Assembly: GCA_016201205.1 (NCBI GenBank)
Contig: JACQDF010000061.1
Location: 1 to 37,999 of the forward strand
Reading direction: 5' to 3'
Origin: Acidobacteriota bacterium
Lineage (GTDB): Bacteria > Acidobacteriota > Terriglobia > Bryobacterales > Bryobacteraceae
DNA: 37,999 nt
Part shown: positions 1 through 7,500 of the stretch, piece by piece
How positions within the stretch are numbered: the first letter of the stretch is position 1
Layout of the letters: each line of letters starts with the position of its first letter
Position numbers and translations under genes: made by a program
Notes under the pieces: generated by a model
The model's database searches: none
Told to the model about the DNA's origin: nothing
The model's input: the letters and a program-made list of their open reading frames with translations, nothing else

Positions 1-137
1 CCGTCGAGCGGGCGCGCGAGGGAGCGCGGCCGGGAGAAGTGGTGCTGCTGGCGCCGGCGTGCGCCAGTTTTGACCAGTTTCAGAACTACGAAGAACGGGG
101 AAAAATGTTTAAAACACTTGTTGGTAGACTTGTTTAG
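1..137 (+). CDS. murD: UDP-N-acetylmuramoyl-L-alanine--D-glutamate ligase, C-terminal end (partial)
   Basis: Only the last 44 codons are in the window; the reading frame runs from base 3 to the TAG at 135-137. The translated tail contains [14 protein letters not shown] followed by [13 protein letters not shown], which is the conserved C-terminal signature of MurD (family consensus close to LLSPACASFD-F-NYEERG-xF). MurD adds D-glutamate to UDP-MurNAc-L-alanine in the cytoplasm, an ATP-dependent step of peptidoglycan precursor synthesis. The next gene is ftsW, as in many dcw clusters, which supports the call. The two genes are separated by 92 bp that hold copy A of a dispersed palindromic repeat. 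Nothing can be said about the N-terminal and central ATP-binding domains because they lie upstream of the window. Confidence 0.88.
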   Translation, partial: VERAREGARPGEVVLLAPACASFDQFQNYEERGKMFKTLVGRLV

Positions 138-148
138 AACCGGTTCGA

Positions 149-201
149 CCGCTTGCTGACGCGCGCGGCTCCGAAACAGAGCCGCGACCGTGAGGGAGCG
201 G
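149..201 (+). repeat. Dispersed imperfect palindrome, copy A (53 bp)
   Basis: Two 23-nt arms (149-171 and 179-201) flank a 7-nt loop CGAAACA; 18 of 23 arm positions can pair. The left arm begins CCGCTTGCTGACGCG and is identical to the corresponding arm of copies B and D. The whole 53-bp element is the reverse complement of copy D (32520-32572) except for one base. It sits between murD and ftsW, the only copy between co-directional genes. It looks like a REP/MITE-type element; no transposase is in the window. Confidence 0.85.
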
Positions 202-229
202 TTGGAAACGCTACACAGGAGCAGTCAGG

Positions 230-1363
230 ATGGCGCAGCAGTTGAAGACGGATCGCACTTTGTTTCTCACCGTTGTCGCGATGGTGTGCTTCGGCCTGGT
301 GATGGTGTACAGCGCATCCAGCGTGATGGCCGAGATGCGCTTCCAGGACAGCAACCGCTTCCTTTTCCGGCAGATGGGCTGGGCGGTCGCGTCATTCATC
401 GCGCTCATGTATTTCAAGCGCAAGGATTACCGCTCCCTGCGCGGTCCCACCTGGGCCTTTGCGCCGCTGGGGCTGGTGATGGCGTTGCTGGTCGTGGTCT
501 ATTTCGCGGACCGCTCCGCGCACCGCTGGCTGCGGTTCGGGTCCATCGGCATCCAGCCCTCCGAATTCGCCCGCCCCGCGCTGGTGATCTTTCTGGCGTG
601 GTTCGTCACGCGGCGCGCGCACGTCATCAACACGCGGCACACCCTCGCCCCGGCGGCGCTGGCGCTGGGCGTACTGGCGGCGGTTGTGACTGTCGCCGAC
701 CTGGGCACGGCGGCCGTGCTGGTATGCACCGGAGCGGCGGTCTTTTACGTGGCCGGGCTGGATAAGCGCTATTTCCTGGTGGCGTTTGGCGCCTGCGTGC
801 TGGTGCTGCCCGTCGCCATTCTCTCCAAGCCATACCGCCTGCACCGCATCATCGGGTACCTGGATCAATCATGGCTGGACAAGATCGACCCGGCCGGGCG
901 GATCAACGCGTGGGCCAGCCAGTCCCTGGCGGCGAAAGATTCCGGCTACCAGGTGCGGCAATCCAAGATCGCTGTCGGCGCCGGCGGGGCGCTCGGGCTG
1001 GGCCTGATGCAGGGCAGGCAGAAACATATGTATCTGCCGGAAGCGCACAACGACTTCATCTACGCGGTTATTTCCGAGGAGCTGGGACTGTGGGGCGCGA
1101 CTGCCGTGCTGGCCGCGTACATCGTCATTCTTTGGCGCGGCTTCCGGCTCTACTGGCTGGTGCACGATGATTTCGGACGCTACCTTGCGCTGGGAGTCAG
1201 CACCGTCATTGTGTGCCAGGCGCTGATGAACATCAGCGTCGTGCTGGACCTGGCGCCCACCAAGGGCTTCCCGCTGCCCATGATCAGCTACGGCGGCAGC
1301 TCCCTGTTGAGCACTCTTTCCTCTCTCGGCATTCTGATGAGCGTCAGCGAGCATGCGGGTTAA
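230..1363 (+). CDS. ftsW: Cell-division SEDS peptidoglycan glycosyltransferase FtsW
   Basis: Polytopic membrane protein of 377 residues, about the normal FtsW/RodA length, with roughly ten hydrophobic segments starting at residues 10-33. SEDS signatures are clear: HRWLRFGSIGIQPSEFAR after the early helices, PEAHNDFIYAVISEELG in the large external loop, and KGFPLPMISYGGSS near the C-terminus. SEDS proteins polymerise lipid II with a cognate class B PBP; FtsW does this at the septum. The position between murD and murG is the classic dcw location and separates it from RodA or SpoVE. An AGGAG 9 nt before the ATG at 230 supports this start. murG follows after 11 bp, so the two are probably co-transcribed and coupled. 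Confidence 0.95.
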   Translation: MAQQLKTDRTLFLTVVAMVCFGLVMVYSASSVMAEMRFQDSNRFLFRQMGWAVASFIALMYFKRKDYRSLRGPTWAFAPLGLVMALLVVVYFADRSAHRWLRFGSIGIQPSEFARPALVIFLAWFVTRRAHVINTRHTLAPAALALGVLAAVVTVADLGTAAVLVCTGAAVFYVAGLDKRYFLVAFGACVLVLPVAILSKPYRLHRIIGYLDQSWLDKIDPAGRINAWASQSLAAKDSGYQVRQSKIAVGAGGALGLGLMQGRQKHMYLPEAHNDFIYAVISEELGLWGATAVLAAYIVILWRGFRLYWLVHDDFGRYLALGVSTVIVCQALMNISVVLDLAPTKGFPLPMISYGGSSLLSTLSSLGILMSVSEHAG

Positions 1364-1374
1364 CGGAAATCAAG

Positions 1375-2517
1375 ATGAGAATCCGCATTCGCCGGTCTTC
1401 GAAAAAAGCCCGGCCCGGCCATCCCAGGAAGCTGGCGTTCCTGATGGCAGGCGGAGGAACGGGCGGTCACGTGATTCCGGCGATCGCGGTGGCCCGCGAG
1501 CTGAGGCGTCGTGGCCACCGGCCGTTCTTTATCGGGACGAGGGAAGGCCTCGAGAGCAAGCTGGTTCCGCCGGAGAACTTCCCCATCGAGTACATCGAGA
1601 TCGGCGGGCTGAAAGGCGTGGGATGGCGGCGGACGCTGCGCACGCTGTGGCAGTTGCCGCTGGCGGTGGGCAAGGCGGCCGGGCTGATCCGCCGCTATCA
1701 GGCGGTGGCCGTATTCAGCATGGGTGGCTACGTGGCCGGCCCGGCCACGCTGGCGGCGGGGCTGCTCGGCAAACCGGTGGTGCTCATGGAGCCCAATGCG
1801 ATGCCCGGTCTGGTGAACCGCTGGATCGGACGCATCGCACGGCGGGCGTTGCTGAGCTTTCCCGAAGCCGGACGTTTTTTTCCACCAGGACGCATCGAGA
1901 TGACGGGCCTTCCGGTGCGAGCGGAGTTTTTCGCGCTGGCCAAGAAACCGCGACAGCAGAAGCTGACGGTGCTGGTGACCGGAGGCAGCCGCGGCTCGCG
2001 CCGGCTGAACGAGGCCGGGCGCGCAAGCTGGCCTTTGTTCCAGCAGAGCCGTTTTCCCGTGCGCTGGATCCATCAAACCGGCTCGCAGGCTTTCACGGAG
2101 ATGGCGGCGGCCTTCCAGGCGAGCGGCTTGGAAGGCCTGGTGGCGGTGTTTATCGAAGACATGCCGAAGGCGTTCGCCGAGGCGGACGTGGTGGTGTGCC
2201 GCTCCGGCGCGGGCACGGTGGCGGAGCTGGCGGCGGCGGGCAGGCCCTCCATCCTGGTCCCTTTTCCCTATGCCGCCGACCAGCACCAGTTGCGCAACGC
2301 GGAGGCGATGGCGCGGGCCGGAGCGGCGCGCCTGATTCTCGACCAGGAGCTGACCGGCGAGGAGCTGTTTCACACCATCGCCGAGATGGCGTCCGCGCCG
2401 GGACTGCTCGAGCGCATGGCGGAGGCGGCGCGCCAGTTTGCGAGGCCGGGAGCGGCCCAAAGAGCGGCCGAGGCGCTCGAGGAAACGGCGCGGAGCGGGC
2501 GGATGAAAAAGAGTTGA
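1375..2517 (+). CDS. murG: UDP-GlcNAc:lipid I N-acetylglucosaminyltransferase MurG
   Basis: MurG converts lipid I to lipid II on the cytoplasmic face of the inner membrane. With the ATG at 1375 the product is 380 residues, slightly longer than the usual 355-370. The open frame extends further upstream, but that part overlaps ftsW in another frame, so 1375 is preferred; a later ATG at 1444 would cut into the glycine-rich loop. Visible GT-B motifs are MAGGGTGGHVIPAIAVA (about residues 24-40), FSMGGYVAGPATLAA, EPNAMPGLVNRW, VTGGSRGSRRLNEA and CRSGAGTVAELAAAGRPS with the following PFPYAADQHQLRNAEA donor-sugar loop. The N-terminus carries a basic stretch (MRIRIRRSSKKAR) that may help membrane association. 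The GGSRGS loop differs from the more common GGSxGA. Confidence 0.94.
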   Translation: MRIRIRRSSKKARPGHPRKLAFLMAGGGTGGHVIPAIAVARELRRRGHRPFFIGTREGLESKLVPPENFPIEYIEIGGLKGVGWRRTLRTLWQLPLAVGKAAGLIRRYQAVAVFSMGGYVAGPATLAAGLLGKPVVLMEPNAMPGLVNRWIGRIARRALLSFPEAGRFFPPGRIEMTGLPVRAEFFALAKKPRQQKLTVLVTGGSRGSRRLNEAGRASWPLFQQSRFPVRWIHQTGSQAFTEMAAAFQASGLEGLVAVFIEDMPKAFAEADVVVCRSGAGTVAELAAAGRPSILVPFPYAADQHQLRNAEAMARAGAARLILDQELTGEELFHTIAEMASAPGLLERMAEAARQFARPGAAQRAAEALEETARSGRMKKS

Positions 2518-2553
2518 CACCGGTTCCCGAAGCCGAAACAATTAAGGATAAAA

Positions 2554-3951
2554 ATGTTTTTTAAGCCCCAGCGCCTCCACTTCACCGGAATCGGCGGCAT
2601 CGGCATGAGCGGCATCGCCGAAGTGCTCCTGAACCTGGGCTATGAAATCACCGGTTCGGACGTGAAGCTGGGGCCGGCCACCGAGCGGCTGGCCTCGCTC
2701 GGCGCCCTCATCCGGGAGGGGCACGACCCCGCCCACGTGGCCGGGGCCAAGGCGCTGGTGGTGAGCTCGGCGATCGATCCGGCGAATCCGGAAGTCCTCG
2801 AAGCGCGCAGACTGCAAATCCCGGTGATTCCGCGCGGGGAGCTGCTGGCCGAGCTGATGCGCATGAAGTTCGGAATCGCCATCGCCGGCAGCCACGGCAA
2901 GACAACCACCACTTCGATGACGGCGGCGGTGCTCAGCCAGGCGGGGCTGGATCCCACTGTCGTCGTCGGCGGGCGCGTGACAGGCATGGGCGGATCGAAT
3001 GCGCGCGTCGGCAGGAGCGAATTCCTGGTGGTCGAGTCCGACGAGAGCGACGGATCCTTCCTGAAGCTGGCGCCGATCCTGGCGGTGGTCACCAACATCG
3101 ACCGCGAGCACCTGGATCACTACGAGTCTTTCGAAGCGCTGCTCGAGGCGTTTGCGTCCTTTGTCAACAAAGTGCCGTTCTACGGGGCGGCCATTCTCTG
3201 CCTGGACGACGAGAACGTGCAGAGCGTCCTCCCCAAAGTGCAGCGGCGCACGGTCACCTATGGGCGCAGTCCGCAGGCGGATCTGGTCATCGTGGATGTG
3301 GCCGGCGGTGCGACGTCGAGCGAGTTCACGCTTCGCCTCAAAGGCGACGACCTGGGCGGCTTTCGCGTGGGAGTGCCCGGCGCGCACAACGTGCTGAACG
3401 CGGCGGCGGCGGTGGCCGCCGGCCTCGAGCTCGAGATCCCGCTCGAGCAGATCCGCAAAGGGCTGGCCGGCTTCAGCGGCGTCGAGCGGCGGTTTCAGAC
3501 GCGCGGCTCGGCGGCGGGCGTCATGGTCATTGACGACTATGGCCACCACCCTACCGAGATCCGCGCCACACTCGACACGGCCCGGGTCTGCCGCTTCTCG
3601 CGCGTGCTGGTGCTGTTCCAGCCGCACCGCTACACGCGCACGCACCTGCTGATGGACGATTTCGCGCGTTCGTTCCACCTGGCCGACGCCGTATTTGTGC
3701 TGGAAATTTACGCCGCTTCCGAGGCGCCGATCGAGGGAGTAACGGCGCAAGCGCTGGTCGAGCGCCTGCGGCAGTTTGGGCACAAAGCCGCCGAATACGC
3801 CGGCGGCATGGAAGAGGGGATTCGCCGCGTCGTGGCCGCCAGCCAGCCCGGCGATGCCGTGATCACGCTGGGCGCCGGCAGCGTCTGGCAGGCCTGCGAC
3901 CGCATCCTCGAGGCGCTCCGCGCCCGGGAGCGGGTGGCGGCAAGGAGTTAG
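2554..3951 (+). CDS. murC: UDP-N-acetylmuramate--L-alanine ligase MurC
   Basis: First of the Mur ligases; it couples L-alanine to UDP-MurNAc using ATP. The 465-residue protein begins with the MurC Rossmann signature HFTGIGGIGMSGIAEVL (residues 8-24). The central-domain P-loop GSHGKTTTTSMTAAVL follows near residue 113, then ESDESDGSFL and TNIDREHLDHY, and the C-terminal domain motifs GVERRF, DDYGHHPTEI and FQPHRYTRTHLL. All are diagnostic for MurC rather than MurD, MurE or MurF. A ribosome-binding sequence TAAGGA lies 7 nt before the ATG. It ends 2 bp before ftsQ, with the ftsQ ribosome-binding site AAGGAG inside its last codons. In many bacteria murB and ddl follow murC; here neither does. 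Confidence 0.96.
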   Translation: MFFKPQRLHFTGIGGIGMSGIAEVLLNLGYEITGSDVKLGPATERLASLGALIREGHDPAHVAGAKALVVSSAIDPANPEVLEARRLQIPVIPRGELLAELMRMKFGIAIAGSHGKTTTTSMTAAVLSQAGLDPTVVVGGRVTGMGGSNARVGRSEFLVVESDESDGSFLKLAPILAVVTNIDREHLDHYESFEALLEAFASFVNKVPFYGAAILCLDDENVQSVLPKVQRRTVTYGRSPQADLVIVDVAGGATSSEFTLRLKGDDLGGFRVGVPGAHNVLNAAAAVAAGLELEIPLEQIRKGLAGFSGVERRFQTRGSAAGVMVIDDYGHHPTEIRATLDTARVCRFSRVLVLFQPHRYTRTHLLMDDFARSFHLADAVFVLEIYAASEAPIEGVTAQALVERLRQFGHKAAEYAGGMEEGIRRVVAASQPGDAVITLGAGSVWQACDRILEALRARERVAARS

Positions 3952-3953
3952 CC

Positions 3954-4871
3954 ATGGCTCGAAGATCCGTATCGGAAGAACTGGAATACCCGCTGCTCGA
4001 GCAGGTGGAGATGGAAACCGCGCCGGAGCCGGTCCGCCGGCCGAAAAACATCCGCCAGCCGGCCGGAACGGCGCGACGCAGAACGATCAATCTGTTTTAT
4101 TGGGCTCTGCCGTTTCTCGCTCTGGCGGCCGCCTTTCTGCTCACCATCGCCTTCCACCGCGTCGAGGCATGGCTGATCAACGATCCGCGCTTCCATCTGC
4201 CGCCTGCCGCCGGCTACGGAAAGGATCCGGCGAACCTTCAGATGGACGGCGTCCGGCGGTCGTCCAAGGCGGCGATCCTTCGAGTCCTGGAACAGGACTT
4301 CGGGCGCAGTCTGTACCTGTTCCCCGTCGCCGAGCGGCGGCGGCAGTTGCTGGCGGTGGATTGGGTCAGAGAGGCGACCGTGTCGCGCCGCTGGCCTGAC
4401 CGGCTGGCTGTCTTGATTCAGGAACGGGAGCCGGTGGCCTTCGTGCAAATCAACCGGCAGGGAAACGCGCCCCAGTTCCACTTGATCGACGCGGAGGGCG
4501 TCCTGCTGCCGTTGCCGCGAGGGGAAAGATTCAACTTCGCCGTGCTCACCGGCATCAGCGCGAGTGAGCCGGAGGCCTCGCGAAAGGTGCGCGTCCAGGC
4601 GGCCATGACGCTGCTCGGCGGGATCGGGCCGCTGTCGGCTCGGATCTCGGAAATCGACGTGCGCGATCCCGGCAACCTGAAAGCAGCGCTACAGGTGGAC
4701 CGCGACATGGTGACGGTGCTGCTCGGCAACCGCAATTTCCGCGCGCGGATCGAGAAATTTCTGGCTCACTACCAGGAAATTCATCAGCGCAGACCGGGCG
4801 CCAGGACTTTCGACCTCCAGATCGATGACCGGATCACGTCCCTGGAAGGAGCGGATGGTGGCGAATCTTAA
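3954..4871 (+). CDS. ftsQ: Cell-division protein FtsQ/DivIB
   Basis: Bitopic division protein of 305 residues that links early and late divisome components. It has a short basic cytoplasmic tail, one transmembrane helix (about residues 49-66, FYWALPFLALAAAFLLTIAF), a POTRA region, and the typical beta-domain sequence DWVREATVSRRWPDRLAVLIQERE-PVAF, with the conserved Arg-x-Trp-Pro. This pattern plus the location between murC and ftsA makes the assignment secure although FtsQ is poorly conserved. The AAGGAG in the end of murC serves as ribosome-binding site. The last 17 bases overlap the start of ftsA in another frame, which suggests translational coupling. Confidence 0.92.
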   Translation: MARRSVSEELEYPLLEQVEMETAPEPVRRPKNIRQPAGTARRRTINLFYWALPFLALAAAFLLTIAFHRVEAWLINDPRFHLPPAAGYGKDPANLQMDGVRRSSKAAILRVLEQDFGRSLYLFPVAERRRQLLAVDWVREATVSRRWPDRLAVLIQEREPVAFVQINRQGNAPQFHLIDAEGVLLPLPRGERFNFAVLTGISASEPEASRKVRVQAAMTLLGGIGPLSARISEIDVRDPGNLKAALQVDRDMVTVLLGNRNFRARIEKFLAHYQEIHQRRPGARTFDLQIDDRITSLEGADGGES

Positions 4872-6066
4872 CCGCAACTGGCGCCTGGCTGTGGGCCTGG
4901 ACGCGGGCAGCGCGAGGACGCGTTGCGTGATCCTGACGCTGGAGGACGGGCAGCTTCGTTTTCTCGGCTGGGGGGAAGCGCCAAGCCTGGGCTGGACAAG
5001 GGGCCGGATCGCGGATTCCGGCGCCGTCGCCGGGAGCATTCAGTACGCCGTGCGCGACGCCGAGCGGATGAGCCGTGCCTCGGTCGAGTCGGTGGTGGCC
5101 GGCGTGAGCAGCAACACCATCCAGGGGTTCCTCAGCCGCGGCGTCTACGAATTCGGCCGGCCGCGCCAAGTCGAGCAGGACAATCTCAGCTACGCGGTGC
5201 AACTGGCGTCGCGAGTTCGTCTGGAAGACGACCGCTTCGTGCTCCAGATGCTGCCGATGGACTTTACGCTCGACGGGCGGGCCGGCTTCCGCAATCCTCT
5301 GGGAGCCGTCTGCACGCGGCTGGAAGCGAATGTCTACGTGGTGAGCTGCTCGACGCGGGAGCACCAGGCGCTGGTCGGCGCCATCCACCAGGCCCACCTG
5401 GCGGTCGAGGAGACCGTCTTCGAGCCGGTGGCCGCCGCCTACGCCAGCATCCTGCCGGAAGACCGGATCCGCGGCGTCGCGCTGGTGGACATCGGGATGC
5501 ACAGCTCGAGTCTCGTCGTCTATGAAGGCGATGCGCTGTTGCGCGCCGCCGGCATCCCGGTGGGCGGAGAGCACTTCACACGCGACTTATCGCAGGTGCT
5601 GAAGGTGTCCTGGGAGGATGCTCACCAGCTCAAGGAAGAATACGGCTGCGCGATTCTGGGCTTGACCTCCGACAGCAGTTACATCGAGCTGCCTTCGCCG
5701 GAGGGCCGCGCGCCGCGCGAGTCGACCAGGCGGCATCTGAACGAGATTCTGGAAGCGCGCGCCGAAGAGTTGTTTCTGCTCGTGCGCGCGGAAATCGAGA
5801 AGTCCGGCTTGCGTCAGCCGCTGATGGAAGGCGTGGTGCTGACCGGTGGCGGCGCCCAGCTTACCGGCATGTGTGACATGGCGGAGGTGGCGCTGAATTG
5901 CCAGGCGCGCAACGGCCTGGCACAAGGCGTCGACGACTGGCCGGAGGAGCTCGATGGGCCGGCGTGGACCACAGCCGCCGGCCTGGCGATGTACTCGGCC
6001 CGTCTGAAGTCGCACCGCGAGCCCAGACGTCGCGCGCCCAGTTTTGTGGGATTGGTGCTGAAGTGA
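4855..6066 (+). CDS. ftsA: Cell-division actin-like ATPase FtsA
   Basis: FtsA tethers FtsZ to the membrane. The frame is open from an ATG at 4825, but the ATG at 4855 has a strong ribosome-binding site (GGAAGGAG, 4 nt upstream) and puts the first strand (LAVGLDAGSARTRCVI) near the N-terminus, so 403 residues are preferred. Actin-fold motifs are the phosphate-1 loop LDAGSARTR, phosphate-2 VALVDIGMHSSSLVVY, and the adenosine motif VVLTGGGAQLTGM. The 1C-domain region between them is present (QDNLSYAVQLASRVRLEDDR and after). The C-terminus, RRRAPSFVGLVLK, is short and could be the membrane-targeting amphipathic helix preceded by a basic linker. The gene lies between ftsQ (overlap) and ftsZ (62 bp), the standard order. 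Confidence 0.94.
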   Translation: MVANLNRNWRLAVGLDAGSARTRCVILTLEDGQLRFLGWGEAPSLGWTRGRIADSGAVAGSIQYAVRDAERMSRASVESVVAGVSSNTIQGFLSRGVYEFGRPRQVEQDNLSYAVQLASRVRLEDDRFVLQMLPMDFTLDGRAGFRNPLGAVCTRLEANVYVVSCSTREHQALVGAIHQAHLAVEETVFEPVAAAYASILPEDRIRGVALVDIGMHSSSLVVYEGDALLRAAGIPVGGEHFTRDLSQVLKVSWEDAHQLKEEYGCAILGLTSDSSYIELPSPEGRAPRESTRRHLNEILEARAEELFLLVRAEIEKSGLRQPLMEGVVLTGGGAQLTGMCDMAEVALNCQARNGLAQGVDDWPEELDGPAWTTAAGLAMYSARLKSHREPRRRAPSFVGLVLK

Positions 6067-6128
6067 ACCCCGCGGGCCGTCTTGTGACGCCGCGCGAGGC
6101 GGCAGTTGAGCGACACGGGAGGTGGAGC

Positions 6129-7427
6129 ATGACTCAGTTGGAACCCAGACTCGATGGGCTGAAGTTCGAGATTCAGGATGATGCCCCGGTTGGAACCAAG
6201 ATCAAAGTGATCGGCGTCGGCGGCGGAGGATCGAATGCCGTCGGCCGCATGATGCAGTTTGGCATCCAGGGCGTCGAGTATTACGTCATCAATACGGACC
6301 GGCAGGCATTGAACGCATCCGCGGTGACGAACAAGCTGCTGATCGGGCACAGAATGACAAACGGGCTGGGGGCGGGCGCCGATCCCGGCATCGGCCGCGA
6401 GTCGGCGCTGGAAGATACCGAACGGATCATCGAGATTCTCGAGGGATCCGACATGGTGTTCGTAACAGCAGGCATGGGAGGCGGAACGGGGACGGGGGCC
6501 GCGCCCGTGGTGGCTTCGCTTGCCAAGGAGCTGAACGCGCTCACCGTTGCGGTGGTCACCAAGCCGTTCTTTTTCGAAGGGCCCCGCCGAATGAGGATTG
6601 CCGATCGCGGGCTGGCTGAGCTGGCGGCGACCGTCGATACGCTGATCCAGATCCCCAACGAGCGGCTCACCACGCTGGTGCCGCGCGGCACGCCGCTGCT
6701 GGAATCGTTTCGCGCCGCCGATGACGTGCTGCGCCAGGCGGTGCAGGGCATTTCCGACATCATGAACACGCCCGGCCTGATCAACCGCGACTTCTCCGAC
6801 ATTCGCGCCATCATGCAAGGGATGGGGCACGCCATGATGGGCACCGCCGCAGCCACCGGCGAGGATGCGGCCGTCGAGGCGGCCCGCAAAGCGATCCACT
6901 GCCCGCTGCTTGAAGAAACGGAGATGCGGGGCGCCAGGGGCATCCTCATCAATATCACCGCCTCCAGCCGCATCTCGCTGCATGAAGTCCATGACGCCTG
7001 CTCTCTGATCTGCGGCGCCGCCAAGAACGAGGATGCGATGGTCAATTTCGGAATCGTGCTGGACGAAGACATGGGCGACGAGGTCAAGGTGACGGTGATC
7101 GCGACCGGCTTCGAGCGCGCCGCCGCCCAGGAGCCACGCGCGCGCTTGTTCACCGGTGCGACGCTTTCCACTCCGGAACTGCCGATCGGGAGCATTGTCG
7201 AATCCGTCCTCACTTCACGGCAGGAGGAGATTCCGATGCCGGCGGTGGAGCCGGAGCCCGCTGAGGAACTGGCGCCGGCCATGTCCATGGCCGCGGCTGC
7301 GTCTTCGCCGGCAGTCCGGGCGGCGTCTTCCCCGCCTCCTTTGGCGGAGGAACCGGTTCACGATATGGACGACCTGGAGATCCCGGCGTTCCTGCGGCGC
7401 GACCGCCGCTCGTTTTCCGCTCCATAA
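6129..7427 (+). CDS. ftsZ: Cell-division tubulin-like GTPase FtsZ
   Basis: FtsZ polymerises into the division ring. The frame stays open far upstream into ftsA, but the ATG at 6129 has a strong GGGAGGTGGA ribosome-binding site and is followed by the usual short N-tail before KVIGVGGGGSNAVGRM, giving 432 residues. GTP-binding features are the tubulin signature GGGTGTG at residues 117-123, NTDRQAL, and ERLTTLVPRGTPL. The T7 synergy loop region reads PGLINRDFSDIRAIM. After residue about 320 an Ala/Pro/Glu-rich disordered linker leads to the conserved C-terminal peptide DDLEIPAFLRRDRR, the docking site for FtsA and other partners. It ends the cluster; its stop codon overlaps the A-run that forms the U-tract of the opposing terminator. 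Confidence 0.97.
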   Translation: MTQLEPRLDGLKFEIQDDAPVGTKIKVIGVGGGGSNAVGRMMQFGIQGVEYYVINTDRQALNASAVTNKLLIGHRMTNGLGAGADPGIGRESALEDTERIIEILEGSDMVFVTAGMGGGTGTGAAPVVASLAKELNALTVAVVTKPFFFEGPRRMRIADRGLAELAATVDTLIQIPNERLTTLVPRGTPLLESFRAADDVLRQAVQGISDIMNTPGLINRDFSDIRAIMQGMGHAMMGTAAATGEDAAVEAARKAIHCPLLEETEMRGARGILINITASSRISLHEVHDACSLICGAAKNEDAMVNFGIVLDEDMGDEVKVTVIATGFERAAAQEPRARLFTGATLSTPELPIGSIVESVLTSRQEEIPMPAVEPEPAEELAPAMSMAAAASSPAVRAASSPPPLAEEPVHDMDDLEIPAFLRRDRRSFSAP

Positions 7428-7464
7428 AAAAACGCCGGGATGGCCACCCTCACGCCACCCCGGC
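7425..7464 (-). terminator. Rho-independent terminator of the leftward TPR operon
   Basis: Read on the minus strand, a GC-rich stem (arms 7455-7464 and 7434-7443, ten positions with one A-C mismatch, 11-nt loop) is followed by a G and then seven U residues encoded by 7426-7432. The T-run overlaps the ftsZ stop codon. In the plus direction the A-run precedes the stem, so it should act on leftward transcripts, 36 bp beyond the TPR gene stop. The same stem could still slow rightward ftsZ transcription. Confidence 0.7.
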
Positions 7465-7500
7465 CCCGACCCAACTGGAGGTGTGAATCGAACGCAACTC

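Noticed and set aside
1353-2564. 403-codon frame overlapping murG in another plus frame.
   Set aside because: MurG motifs are all in the other frame; this translation is Arg/Gly-rich without motifs.
5898-6128. N-terminal extension of ftsZ by 77 codons.
   Set aside because: It overlaps ftsA coding sequence and the ATG at 6129 has a strong ribosome-binding site and the expected FtsZ N-terminus.
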